From Deefgea rivuli DSM 18356 (lineage in GTDB: Bacteria > Pseudomonadota > Gammaproteobacteria > Burkholderiales > Chitinibacteraceae): a stretch of DNA of 64,000 nucleotides. Positions 47,912 to 56,143 of the stretch are shown one piece after another. The notes under the pieces are model-generated. The model did not search any database. It saw nothing but the letters and a program-made list of their open reading frames with translations, and was not told where the DNA came from. The stretch is from positions 82,808-146,807 of the forward strand of contig NZ_JHVM01000013.1 in the NCBI RefSeq assembly GCF_000620145.1, in the 5' to 3' direction. Within the stretch, counting starts at the first letter, position 1; the number at the start of each line of letters is the position of its first letter. Position numbers and translations under genes: made by a program.

Positions 47912-48796
47912 TTAGTATTTACTGGCGGCGTTGGCGGTAAGTTCGTCTTGCAGCCTATGCAAAAAGGCGAGGCGTTCTGCGGCAATCGTGCCGTCGCTAA
48001 TCGCGCCATGAATCGCGCAACCTGGCTCCTGGCGGTGGCGGCAATTATGGAAACGGCATTGGCCTAAATGGCGCGCCATATCCGGCATTAAGCGCGGCAA
48101 TTCTTCAACGCCAATGTGCGCCAAACCAAACGATTGCAGGCCGGGCGAATCGATGAGTTCAGACGTTGCATTTAATTTATACAATTGTGCATGCGTCGTC
48201 GTGTGTTTGCCCGAATCGAGCGCGGTCGAGATTTCTTTGACGCGCGCTTTGGCATCAGGAATCAGCGCATTGGTAATCGTCGATTTACCCATTCCCGATT
48301 GGCCGACCAGTACCGAAACTTGCCCTTCCAGCCAAGGCTCCAGCGGCGCTAAATCTTGCATCGCCGAAATCTCAACCACCGGATAACCCAGCCCGCTGTA
48401 ATACGCCAAGCGCGAGCGTGCAGTGTCGGCCACGGGTAGATCACATTTATTCAGGCAAATAATGGGGCGAATGCCTTCAGCTTCGGCGGCAATCAGCGCG
48501 CGGCTAATCAATTCATCCGAAAAACTCGGTTCGGTCGCAACGACAATCACAATCTGCGTCACATTCGCCGCGATCATTTTGCTGCGCCACGCATCTGAGC
48601 GATAGAGCAGCGTTTTGCGTTTGAGGGCCTTATTAATAACGGCTTGCTCGGCATTGAGCACGTCGATGTCGACTTGATCGCCACAGGCATAATCGGTTTT
48701 TTTGCCTCGGGTTGAGGCGGAAAGGCGGCGGCCATCGGCCAATTCTACGATGTAGACCTTGCCATAACTGGTAACGATGCGGGCGGTTTCGCTCAT
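47912..48796 (-). CDS. rsgA: Ribosome small subunit-dependent GTPase A
   Basis: 294 residues. An N-terminal OB fold, a circularly permuted GTPase with G4 (LNKCDLP) before G1 (GQSGMGKSTITNAL) and G3 (DSPGLQSFGL), and a C-terminal zinc-binding domain (CRFHNCRHRQEPGC). It aids late maturation of the 30S subunit. AAAGG precedes the ATG. It is in a block with phhB, an M48 protease and orn. Confidence 0.96.
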   Translation of the reverse strand: MSETARIVTSYGKVYIVELADGRRLSASTRGKKTDYACGDQVDIDVLNAEQAVINKALKRKTLLYRSDAWRSKMIAANVTQIVIVVATEPSFSDELISRALIAAEAEGIRPIICLNKCDLPVADTARSRLAYYSGLGYPVVEISAMQDLAPLEPWLEGQVSVLVGQSGMGKSTITNALIPDAKARVKEISTALDSGKHTTTHAQLYKLNATSELIDSPGLQSFGLAHIGVEELPRLMPDMARHLGQCRFHNCRHRQEPGCAIHGAISDGTIAAERLAFLHRLQDELTANAASKY

Positions 48797-48819
48797 GAGG
48801 CCTTTAAAGTGGGGTTAAT

Positions 48820-48866
48820 GCAAAAGTTTCTAGTCATGTTGTCTCGCCTTGCTATAAAACTTTTGC
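48820..48866. repeat. GCAAAAGTTTT-bounded inverted repeat, copy 3
   Basis: GCAAAAGTTTC (48820-48830) and AAAACTTTTGC (48856-48866) enclose about 25 bases, followed by ACGTTAAATTA. It lies between rsgA and phhB. Confidence 0.6.
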
Positions 48867-48874
48867 ACGTTAAA

Positions 48875-49192
48875 TTAAGTAAGAATTAAGCCATCCACGC
48901 GGGCGGCGCAGATAAAGTCGTTGCGCGATAAGCCGCCCACTGAATGCGTATTCCAAATCAGCTTGCAACGGCTAAAGCTCAGGTTAATGTCGGGGTGATG
49001 ATCTTGCTGATGGGCGATGTACGCCACGGCATTGGCAAAAGCCATCGTTTCGTGAAAACTTTTAAAGCGAAAAGTTTTTTCTAGCGTGTCGTTGACGAGC
49101 AACCAATCGTTCAGTTCGGTCGACAACATTTCAGCAGCCATATGATCGAGTTTTTCAACGCTATTGCTGCAACGTTCAGTATTTAAAGACAT
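48875..49192 (-). CDS. phhB: 4a-hydroxytetrahydrobiopterin dehydratase
   Basis: 105 residues from ATG 49190-49192 with AAAGGAG 7 bases upstream. It has the pterin-carbinolamine dehydratase signature HQQDHHPDINLSF and the WNTHSVGGLSRNDF ending. The family recycles the pterin cofactor of phenylalanine hydroxylase; no phhA gene is visible in the window, so the physiological pterin (including a molybdopterin-related role seen in some bacteria) is open. Confidence 0.93.
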   Translation of the reverse strand: MSLNTERCSNSVEKLDHMAAEMLSTELNDWLLVNDTLEKTFRFKSFHETMAFANAVAYIAHQQDHHPDINLSFSRCKLIWNTHSVGGLSRNDFICAARVDGLILT

Positions 49193-49254
49193 GGCGTGGC
49201 TCCTTTGTAAATGCCTCTGTTGTAGCCCACACCACTTCAATCCGCCAAAGCTAA

Positions 49255-50520
49255 TTAGTTGGCAAGCCGTTGTAAGGCGGCAATTCGCAAACTGGCTGGT
49301 GGATGGCTGTCGTAAAACACGCTATGCCATGGATCAGGTGTCAGCGTCGCGGCATTGTCGCGGTAGAGTTTTACCAGCGCATTGACTAAATCGCTACTGG
49401 ATGATTGGCTAGCGGCAAACGCATCGGCTTCATATTCATGCTTGCGCGACATCATTGAGCTGATTGGCGCGAACAGGAAAGTAAATACCGGCAACACCAT
49501 AAAGAACAGCATCAGCGCCGTTGCCGTCGATGGTGTCGTTACGCCTAAGCCTTGATAAAACCACATTTGTGCTTTGAGCTGGCCAAGCAGCCACAACAGA
49601 CCGAGCATCATCGCAAAGGTCCACACCAAGCGTTTCACAATATGGCGATGCTTAAAGTGGCCGAGCTCATGGGCCAATACCGCTTCAACTTCCGGTGGCG
49701 ATAGATGCTTGAGCAAGGTATCAAAAAACACGATGCGTTTAGATTTACCCAATCCCGTGAAATAAGCATTGCCGTGGCTGGAACGTTTACTGCCGTCCAT
49801 CACAAACAAGCCGTTCGATTGAAAGCCACAGCGATTGAGCAGGCCGACGATGCGGTCTTTCATTTCGCCGTCTTCCATTGGTACGAATTTATTAAATAGC
49901 GGCGCGATAAACGTCGGGAACACCCACATCAACGTTAACGAGAACGCGAGCCACGTCGCCCACACATACAGCCACCAGTTGTCGCCCATGGCACCCATTA
50001 ACCACAACACGGCAGCAATCAGCGGCAAGCCAATTGCCGCTCCAATCGCAGTGGATTTGATCAAATCGGTAATAAACAGCTTGGCGCTCATTTGATTAAA
50101 ACCAAAGCGCGCTTCGATCACAAAAGTGGAAATCAGCGAAAATGGCAGCGATAACAGACTGCTGACCACGCCCAGCGCCGCAATCAGCGCCACGCCATGC
50201 GCGGTGGAATTGGGGGTAAACCACTGTGCGGTGAGTTGCGATAACCATTCAATGCCGCCGCCCAGCGTAAACGCCGCCAACACCATCGCATCAAATAGCG
50301 TCGTCATCATGCCAAAGCGGGTTTTTACCACGGTATACGCCGCGGCGCGTTGGTGCGATTCGAGTGTGATTTGTTCGGCAAACTCGCTCGGTACGTCACG
50401 GCAATGGCGTTTTACATGATTGATATGACGCAGCGCCAACCAAAGTTGTAATAAAACGCTAGAAACCAGCGCAAATAGAAAAAGAAGTGAAAATTGATGT
50501 GCGCTAAACAGGTCGGTCAT
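49255..50520 (-). CDS. M48 family membrane metallopeptidase (Ste24/CAAX protease type)
   Basis: 421 residues with about seven membrane helices and the zinc motif HELGHFKHRH (about residue 280), a third ligand Glu in the EYEADAFA motif, as in Ste24-type peptidases, plus SNGLFVMDGSKRSSHGNAYFTG. In bacteria such enzymes are thought to act in membrane-protein quality control; true CAAX processing is not established. It is divergent from orn with a 37-base gap. Confidence 0.94.
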   Translation of the reverse strand: MTDLFSAHQFSLLFLFALVSSVLLQLWLALRHINHVKRHCRDVPSEFAEQITLESHQRAAAYTVVKTRFGMMTTLFDAMVLAAFTLGGGIEWLSQLTAQWFTPNSTAHGVALIAALGVVSSLLSLPFSLISTFVIEARFGFNQMSAKLFITDLIKSTAIGAAIGLPLIAAVLWLMGAMGDNWWLYVWATWLAFSLTLMWVFPTFIAPLFNKFVPMEDGEMKDRIVGLLNRCGFQSNGLFVMDGSKRSSHGNAYFTGLGKSKRIVFFDTLLKHLSPPEVEAVLAHELGHFKHRHIVKRLVWTFAMMLGLLWLLGQLKAQMWFYQGLGVTTPSTATALMLFFMVLPVFTFLFAPISSMMSRKHEYEADAFAASQSSSSDLVNALVKLYRDNAATLTPDPWHSVFYDSHPPASLRIAALQRLAN

Positions 50521-50557
50521 GAAGTAAAATGATGTTTTTTATAGGGATTGCGCCAGT

Positions 50558-51124
50558 ATGCCACAAGACCAGAACCGACTCATCTGGGTCGACATGGAAA
50601 TGACAGGTTTAGAGCCTGAAACAGACCGTGTGATCGAAATTGCCATCGTCATTACCGACAATGATTTGAATATCGTCGCTGAAGGCCCCGTCGTCGTCAT
50701 TCATCAGCCCGATGAATTAATGAATAGCATGGACGAGTGGTGTGTGAAAACCCACGGTAATTCTGGCCTGACCGCCAAAGTGAAAGCGTCAACGACGACC
50801 GAGGCGGAAGCTGAAGCCTTGTTAATTGCATTTATCGCCGAATACGTGCCAAAAGGTGTATCGCCACTCTGCGGCAACTCGGTGCATCAAGACCGTCGTT
50901 TCTTGGTGAAGTATTTGCCGACGTTGGAAACCTGGTTCCATTACCGCAATTTGGATGTGTCGACTTTGAAAGAGTTGTGCAAACGCTGGCAGCCAGCAAT
51001 TGCTAAAGGCTTCAAAAAACGCGGCGCACACACGGCCTTGGCCGATATTGTTGAATCAATCGACGAACTCAAATATTACCGCGACAACTTTATCCAAGCG
51101 CCAGCGGTGGAAGAAGCATCTTAA
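50558..51124 (+). CDS. orn: Oligoribonuclease
   Basis: 188 residues, DEDDh exonuclease: [20 protein letters not shown] (first Asp/Glu pair), the [15 protein letters not shown] segment and [18 protein letters not shown] with the catalytic His and Asp. It degrades short RNAs and the linear dinucleotide pGpG, thus completing c-di-GMP turnover; relevant given the diguanylate cyclase in this window. Confidence 0.97.
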   Translation: MPQDQNRLIWVDMEMTGLEPETDRVIEIAIVITDNDLNIVAEGPVVVIHQPDELMNSMDEWCVKTHGNSGLTAKVKASTTTEAEAEALLIAFIAEYVPKGVSPLCGNSVHQDRRFLVKYLPTLETWFHYRNLDVSTLKELCKRWQPAIAKGFKKRGAHTALADIVESIDELKYYRDNFIQAPAVEEAS

Positions 51125-51150
51125 TCGGATAAAACCTTGGATCACGAAAG

Positions 51151-51205
51151 GCACGAACAAGGCCGAACAAGGCCGAACAAGGCCGAACAAAAGCCGAACA
51201 AAAGC
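51151..51205 (+). repeat. Short tandem repeat (GGCCGAACAA)
   Basis: Four 10-base units (GCACGAACAA, then three GGCCGAACAA at 51161-51190), then two degenerate AAGCCGAACA-like units. It lies just after orn in a 390-base gap (51125-51514) that also holds the repeat at 51273-51346 and A+T-rich sequence. Confidence 0.75.
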
Positions 51206-51272
51206 AAGTCGCTTTTTATGGTTTAAGGGTCTGGTTAAAAATAACTTACCGAAATCGCGCTATCAACAAAGG

Positions 51273-51346
51273 CGTCATCCCCGAGTGCTTTTATCGGGGA
51301 TCCAGCAGTAGCGCTGGATTCCAGCCAAAGACACGCTGGAATGACA
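51273..51346. repeat. CGTCATTCC-type inverted repeat, copy 2
   Basis: CGTCAT at one end and ATGACAG at the other, with internal hairpins CCCCGA/TCGGGG and CCAGC/GCTGG. Related to 8415-8495 and 52015-52088. Confidence 0.65.
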
Positions 51347-51514
51347 GTTTTTTGAAAATGGGCAGTTAATCTGAACCAAGTCTTAAACGGCTTTTTGTTT
51401 GCGGTTTTATGAGTTGACAGAAGCGTTTCGAGAAAACTCATATTTAATAGATTTTCGATTTTTTTTGCCTTGTTTTCGTGTTTTTCGTGATCCGATTTTG
51501 TTCTTGGGGTTTGA

Positions 51515-52009
51515 ATGTTTAGTGTTGAAATTAATGCGCTGGCTGCTGAGCTGGGGCAATTGCTATTGGCGCGTGGCGAGACGGTGACGACGGCTGAGTC
51601 GTGTACTGGCGGCTTGATCGCTGGTGCGATTACCGAGATCGCTGGATCAAGCGCGTGGTTTGATCGTGGCTATATTACTTACGCTAATCAAGCCAAAGCG
51701 GCGATGCTCGATGTGCCGATGGCGTTTATCGATGGCCTCGGTGCGGTCAGCGAACCCGTGGTCGCCGCGATGGCGCAAGGCGCTGCCGATGGTGCGTGTG
51801 CACGTTGGGCTGTGGCAGTATCCGGCATCGCCGGGCCAACGGGTGGCACGCCAGAAAAACCAGTCGGCACCGTCTGGCTAGCTTGGGCAACGCCGTATGG
51901 CATTACGACGGAAAAGCAGGTATTTGCTGGTGGTCGTTCAGAAGTAAGGGCTGCAACGGTATACCGTGCATTGTCTCGCTTAGTTGAGTTAATGAAGGAA
52001 CAAGCATGA
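51515..52009 (+). CDS. pncC: Nicotinamide-nucleotide amidohydrolase (CinA C-terminal family)
   Basis: 164 residues, only the amidohydrolase domain without the N-terminal MoCF-like part: TVTTAESCTGGLIAGAIT with the catalytic Ser/Thr region, WFDRGYITYANQAK, AVSGIAGPTGGTPEKPVGTV. It deamidates nicotinamide mononucleotide in NAD recycling. It stands before the HslV-like gene with a CGTCAT-type repeat between. Confidence 0.95.
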   Translation: MFSVEINALAAELGQLLLARGETVTTAESCTGGLIAGAITEIAGSSAWFDRGYITYANQAKAAMLDVPMAFIDGLGAVSEPVVAAMAQGAADGACARWAVAVSGIAGPTGGTPEKPVGTVWLAWATPYGITTEKQVFAGGRSEVRAATVYRALSRLVELMKEQA

Positions 52010-52014
52010 GCCTG

Positions 52015-52088
52015 CGTCATTCCCGCGTGATTTTGGCGGGAATCTAGCCGCGCCGCTGGATCCCCGATACCAGCACTCGGGGATGACG
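52015..52088. repeat. CGTCATTCC-type inverted repeat, copy 3
   Basis: CGTCATTCCCGC at one end and GGGGATGACG at the other, with hairpins TTCCCGC/GCGGGAA and CCCCGA...TCGGGG. It occupies the gap between pncC and the HslV-like gene. Confidence 0.7.
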
Positions 52089-52147
52089 ATTTAATCTGGT
52101 GCGTCCTTTGAAATGCAATTGCGCGATACATTTAAGAAAGGAAAATT

Positions 52148-52753
52148 ATGACAACGATTGTTGCCGTAAAAAAAGACGGCGTGATTAGCATTGCTGCTGA
52201 TAGCCAATCGACGTTTGGTGATACTCGCCTTGCCGCGCTGGATGATGCGCGTTGGAATAAAATTTTTAAACACGGCGATAGCTATTTTGCGATTTGCGGC
52301 AGCGCGGCGCACGATTTGGTTTTGCAATCGGCGCTGAAAAAAATCAAAAAGCTTGATTTTTCCAATCGTGCCGCCATTTTTGAATCATTCCGGAAACTCC
52401 ACGGCAAACTGAAAGACGACTTTTTCCTTAAAACGGAAGAGGAAGAAGATGACGCCTACGAATCGAGCCAAATGACAGTGTTGATCGCGAATGCCCACGG
52501 TATTTTTGGCGTGTACAGCTTGCGCGAAGTGTATGAATTTGAGCGTTTCTGGGCGATAGGCAGTGGCCGTGATTATGCGATTGGTGCGATGCACGCGGTT
52601 TATGATCAGTTGAGCTCCAGCGAAATCGCCAAAGTTGGCGTAGAAACCGGCTGTATGTTTGACGTGGCGTCCAGTTTGCCGATGACGAGTTATAGCGCGG
52701 CTTATGTTGGCGCTGCGCCAGCGGCGGTTACAATTACAAAGAGTAAAAAATGA
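52148..52753 (+). CDS. HslV-like proteasome-family Ntn hydrolase (BPH-type)
   Basis: 201 residues. After Met1 the mature protein would begin TTIVAVKKDGVISIAADSQ, matching HslV (Thr1 nucleophile, Asp17 in AADS); a Lys at mature position 37, after a small insertion, may replace Lys33. AIGSGRDYAIGAMHA matches the HslV/proteasome GSG motif region. No hslU lies nearby. A separate betaproteobacterial proteasome homologue (BPH) family is known, forming a tetradecamer; this gene fits that description better than HslV, but I cannot run the comparison. AAAGGAAAA precedes ATG 52148, and the stop overlaps the hslO start by 4 bases, linking it to redox stress. Confidence 0.8.
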   Translation: MTTIVAVKKDGVISIAADSQSTFGDTRLAALDDARWNKIFKHGDSYFAICGSAAHDLVLQSALKKIKKLDFSNRAAIFESFRKLHGKLKDDFFLKTEEEEDDAYESSQMTVLIANAHGIFGVYSLREVYEFERFWAIGSGRDYAIGAMHAVYDQLSSSEIAKVGVETGCMFDVASSLPMTSYSAAYVGAAPAAVTITKSKK

Positions 52754-53637
52754 AAGATATTTTAGAGCGTTTCCTGTTTGATAAAGCCCCAGTGCGTGGC
52801 GAGTTGGTGCAGTTGGATGCGACGTATAAAGAAGTCCTCGCGCGGCATCAATATCCGCTGGTGCTGCAACGAATTATTGGCGAATTGATGGCGGCGAGCG
52901 CCTTGCTGTCGGCGATGCTGAAATTTGACGGCACGCTGATTATGCAAATGCATGGCACGGGTGCGGTGCAATTGATCGTTATTGAATTTACGTCGGATCG
53001 CACGATGCGCGCAACGGCGCGTTGGGATGCCGACAAAATCCAAACCTTTGGTCCAGGCTCGTCACTGGCTGAATTGCTTGGCCGTGGCCGCTTTATGATT
53101 ACGCTCGATCCTACCGTTGGCGAAGCATATCAAGGCGTCGTTGGCATGGAGCGCGGGCAATCGGTGGCGCAAATTATCGAACACTATATGGCCACCTCCG
53201 AGCAACTGGAAACGCGGATTTGGTTGGCGTGCAGCGAGGCGAGTAGCGACAACAAAATGGCCGCTGGCATGATGTTGCAAAAAATGCCCGCTGAGGCCGA
53301 CGAAACGCAAACCTACGCGCATTTGGTGACCTTGGCCGAAACCGTGAAGCCAGAAGAATTACTCGATTTACCGGCGCGTGAAGTGCTGTACCGCTTATTC
53401 CACGAAGACAGCGTTCGTGTGTTCGACCCGACCACGCCGCGCTTTGCATGCTCATGCTCGCGCCACCGCGTTGCTGGCATGATTAAATTGATGGAACGCG
53501 ATGAAGTCGATGAAGTCCTTGCCGAGCGTGGCAATGTGCATATCGTGTGCGATTTCTGTGGCAAAGAATACGAATTCGACGCGGTTGATATTGGTGCCTT
53601 GTATGCGGGTAGCCCAGAAACAGGATCGGTGCAGTAG
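52750..53637 (+). CDS. hslO: Redox-regulated chaperone Hsp33
   Basis: 295 residues. The Hsp33 fold is followed by a C-terminal redox zinc switch: CSCSR (about 237-241) and CDFCGKEY (about 269), the CxC-CxxC pattern. On oxidation zinc is lost, a linker unfolds and the protein becomes an ATP-independent holdase. It is translationally coupled (ATGA) to the HslV-like gene. A palindromic repeat, a REP-like doublet and an intrinsic terminator follow. Confidence 0.96.
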   Translation: MKDILERFLFDKAPVRGELVQLDATYKEVLARHQYPLVLQRIIGELMAASALLSAMLKFDGTLIMQMHGTGAVQLIVIEFTSDRTMRATARWDADKIQTFGPGSSLAELLGRGRFMITLDPTVGEAYQGVVGMERGQSVAQIIEHYMATSEQLETRIWLACSEASSDNKMAAGMMLQKMPAEADETQTYAHLVTLAETVKPEELLDLPAREVLYRLFHEDSVRVFDPTTPRFACSCSRHRVAGMIKLMERDEVDEVLAERGNVHIVCDFCGKEYEFDAVDIGALYAGSPETGSVQ

Positions 53638-53685
53638 GGTATTGCTGTCTGGCCTTTGCTAAATAATGGCTAGTTTCATATACCT
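53638..53685. repeat. Short dispersed palindrome, copy D
   Basis: GGTATTGC on the left and ATATACC on the right with inner GGCCTTTG / AATGGCTA; a more diverged copy, beginning at the hslO stop. Confidence 0.6.
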
Positions 53686-53747
53686 ATTGATTGAATGAAA
53701 GGCTATTTTACGGAGTAATGCCGTTCACTTAAGGTGATATTTGTACT

Positions 53748-53805
53748 GTAGGGTCGGCTTTAGCCGACCTGTTTGTCGTATCAGTCGGCTAAAGCCGACC
53801 CTACA
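53748..53805. repeat. Inverted repeat (TGTAGGGTCGGCTTTAGCCGAC)
   Basis: TGTAGGGTCGGCTTTAGCC... at 53748-53770 and its inverse at 53784-53805; each arm is itself palindromic. It is of the type often found between genes in proteobacteria. Confidence 0.75.
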
Positions 53806-53830
53806 AGTTAATCGGGCGAATTAAATTCAA

Positions 53831-53856
53831 AGTCACTCTGCGGAGTGGCTTTTTTT
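53831..53856 (+). terminator. Intrinsic terminator after hslO
   Basis: An 8-bp stem AGTCACTC/GAGTGGCT (one G-U pair) with a TGCG loop and seven T. Confidence 0.85.
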
Positions 53857-53923
53857 ATGCGCTGATAGTTATCACAGCGTCATTTGCCGCTATCATTGGC
53901 TTTTGCTGTTTTTGGTGCGAGCG

Positions 53924-54976
53924 ATGCGAATTTTACTGGCTTTAGGTTTGGTGTTATTCAATGCTGCTGCGCTCGCAGCGACTTCTGCGGTGCAGGCTAA
54001 GCCTGCCGCGCCAGCCTACCAATTGGGTGCAGGGCAGCTTGGTTTGGTCGTGAATAAAAATGATTCGCTCTCCGTGGAAATCGCCGCTTATTACGTCAGC
54101 CAGCATCATTTAAAACCAGAGCAAATCCTCGAAATTAGCCTGCCGACGGATAGAGTCTGGATTACCGAAGGTGAGTTAGAGCAAGTCAAAGCGCAAATCG
54201 ACTCGCATTTTTCACCGCAGATTCAAGCGCTGGCTTTGGCGTGGAGCAAGCCATATCGCGTGAATTGCCTCGGAATCACCTATGGCATTACGCTGGGCTA
54301 CGTGGAAGGCGTGTGCAGTAATCTGGGCAAACCTACGCCGGAATCTCCGTATTTTAATCACACGACAACGCAGCCTTTTACCGATTTGGGCATCCGCCCG
54401 AGCATGATGTTGGCGGCGAAAGATTTGCCTAGCGCCAAAAAATTAATTGATCGGGGCGTAGCCGCTTGGGGTAATCAGCCCAAAGGCACTGCTTATTTTT
54501 TGACGACGAGCGATAAAAATCGCAGCTCGCGCGCTGTGCTGTTTCCTCCGAGCCAAGTCGTCAAAAAACCAGCGATTAAAATCGAAAATATCGTAGCCAA
54601 TACGCTGAAGGATAAAAGCGATATTTTGGTTTATCAAACGGGATTGGCGAGTGTGGCCGACTTAGAAACGCTGCGCTTTGTGCCCGGTGCGCTGGCCGAT
54701 CATTTAACCTCGTTCGGCGGTATGCTCACCGATAGCAGCCAAATGAGCAGTATGAAATGGCTGGAAAGTGGCGCAACGGCGAGCTACGGCACGGTGAGTG
54801 AGCCTTACAGCCACCCGCAAAAATTCCCGCACCCGCAAGTTTTGCTCGGGCATTATTTGTTCGGTGCAACAGCGGTTGAAGCATACTGGAAAAGCGTAGC
54901 CTGGCCCGCGCAAGGCGTATTTATCGGCGATCCACTCGCTGCGCCATATCGAAATTTGAGCCCGTTTAAGCAGTAA
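53924..54976 (+). CDS. TIGR03790 family secreted protein
   Basis: 350 residues from ATG 53924 (MRILLALGLVLFNAAALA signal peptide; no strong ribosome site; a TTG 7 codons earlier is possible). It matches the TIGR03790 pattern: VVNKNDSLSVEIAAYYVSQH near the N-terminus, ALALAWSKPYRVNCLGITYG, MLAAKDLPSAKKLIDRGV and the ending FIGDPLAAPYR. Members are exported proteins of unknown function in many Gram-negative bacteria. No operon partner is evident. Confidence 0.85.
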   Translation: MRILLALGLVLFNAAALAATSAVQAKPAAPAYQLGAGQLGLVVNKNDSLSVEIAAYYVSQHHLKPEQILEISLPTDRVWITEGELEQVKAQIDSHFSPQIQALALAWSKPYRVNCLGITYGITLGYVEGVCSNLGKPTPESPYFNHTTTQPFTDLGIRPSMMLAAKDLPSAKKLIDRGVAAWGNQPKGTAYFLTTSDKNRSSRAVLFPPSQVVKKPAIKIENIVANTLKDKSDILVYQTGLASVADLETLRFVPGALADHLTSFGGMLTDSSQMSSMKWLESGATASYGTVSEPYSHPQKFPHPQVLLGHYLFGATAVEAYWKSVAWPAQGVFIGDPLAAPYRNLSPFKQ

Positions 54977-55036
54977 CGCGATACGAGTTGTATCGCGCTA
55001 AATCCTCGCGGCGCAGCCACTTAAAAATAAGCTGGA

Positions 55037-55525
55037 TTAGCTGCGTTGGTCGATCGCCATAATCGCTAAAAATGTCACTGGCCCATTTTCCGTGGACGCT
55101 GGCGCTTTGTAGCAGCCCAATGCACCGAGGAAATGCACTGCGATGGCGGTCAGTTCCCATGCCATCGCTTCATCGCCAATTTCAAACACATGATCCAAGC
55201 CAAATAGTGCAATGCCCGTCAGTGCTTCAAGCTCTTTGAGTTTGGCAGCGCGCTCGCGCAGTGCGGGCAAGACGGTTTCATTGCTCCACGCCCATTTCCA
55301 CGTGTTTGCTTTTGGTGAGTAGCTACCGATGTCGATCACGTCGGCTTCGGCTTCTAAGTTGTCGGCGGCGTCGAAAAATTGCAGTTTCCCTGTGGTTTGC
55401 TCAAACCACCAACGGCCCGCGCCATTGCCCAGACCATAGCTTTCGCTTAATGCAACTTGCTTTTGCTCCAGCTCGGCAAAGGTGCTATCCATAAAGGCGT
55501 AAAATTCATCATCGGTCATGCTCAT
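55037..55525 (-). CDS. DUF6882-like hypothetical protein
   Basis: 162 residues, soluble. AAGGAT precedes ATG 55523-55525. Its pattern (RWWFEQTTGKLQFFD, IDIGSYSPKANTWKWAWSN, LALFGLDHVFEIGDE-like) matches the DUF6882 group as I recall it: a helical protein with conserved WxW and a mixed alpha/beta core. The function is unknown. It is convergent with the TIGR03790 gene. Confidence 0.75.
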   Translation of the reverse strand: MSMTDDEFYAFMDSTFAELEQKQVALSESYGLGNGAGRWWFEQTTGKLQFFDAADNLEAEADVIDIGSYSPKANTWKWAWSNETVLPALRERAAKLKELEALTGIALFGLDHVFEIGDEAMAWELTAIAVHFLGALGCYKAPASTENGPVTFLAIMAIDQRS

Positions 55526-55629
55526 ACAAATATCCTTGCTCTCAAACTTTAATCAAAATTTTCAATTGATTGCCCGATCTGCTTTTTATCGACGAATCGA
55601 TTTTAAGTCAACTGCCAATTGGCTTTGTT

Positions 55630-55680
55630 GATGTATTGCTATCTAAGCATTGGTCAATAATGGCTACAGGTAGATACATC
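55630..55680. repeat. Short dispersed palindrome, copy E
   Basis: GATGTATTGC at the left, AATGGCTA inside and AGATACATC at the right; the arms differ from copies A-D (GATGTAT instead of GGTATT), and copy F shares this variant. Confidence 0.65.
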
Positions 55681-55690
55681 GATATGTAGG

Positions 55691-55770
55691 GTGTCAAAAG
55701 CTATGCGAATTGCACCGATTTGGCAGTTATGGCTTGATATCGAGTATCAAAAGCTATGCGAATGGTACCG
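55691..55770. repeat. Direct repeat of a 27-base unit
   Basis: GTGTCAAAAGCTATGCGAAT... at 55691-55717 and GTATCAAAAGCTATGCGAAT... at 55744-55770 are nearly identical. A looser relative (GTAGGGTGTGAAAG...) is at about 56201. Confidence 0.7.
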
Positions 55771-55880
55771 TTTCGACTCGTGATTTATGGTTTGTGTCGG
55801 TCAGATGAGCCAAAGGCGTTATCCGACTTGGCATTTTTTTATTCTGTTACAGCAATGATCTTTTAAATCGGGATCGGCGC

Positions 55881-56125
55881 TAATGCCGCGCGGCACCTAC
55901 TTTTCTTTGCTTCGCCAAAGAAAAGTAGGCAAAAGAAAGGCGACCCTGCATCTGCGTCCGACTTCGTCGGATTCCCTCGCTGCGGACAATCGAGGCGGTT
56001 GCGCTCAAAACTCGTTCGGCCTCAACAACAAAAGCATCGGCCTCGCTCAAACATTGATCGCAAAAACCCCGCCCCGCTTTTCCTTCGCTCGGCTTGATAC
56101 AAGGGATTTTTAAGCCCCAGCTCAA
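55881..56125. repeat. MITE-like dispersed repeat, copy 3 (diverged)
   Basis: It shares CTTTGCTTCGCCAAAGAAAA, AAAGAAAGGCGACCC and GGATTTTTAAGCCCCAGCTC with the elements at 4112-4295 and 36045-36304, but has a different interior of about 100 bases. It is part of the gene-poor stretch 55526-56427. Confidence 0.65.
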
Positions 56126-56143
56126 TGATCAAGAAATTATTTC

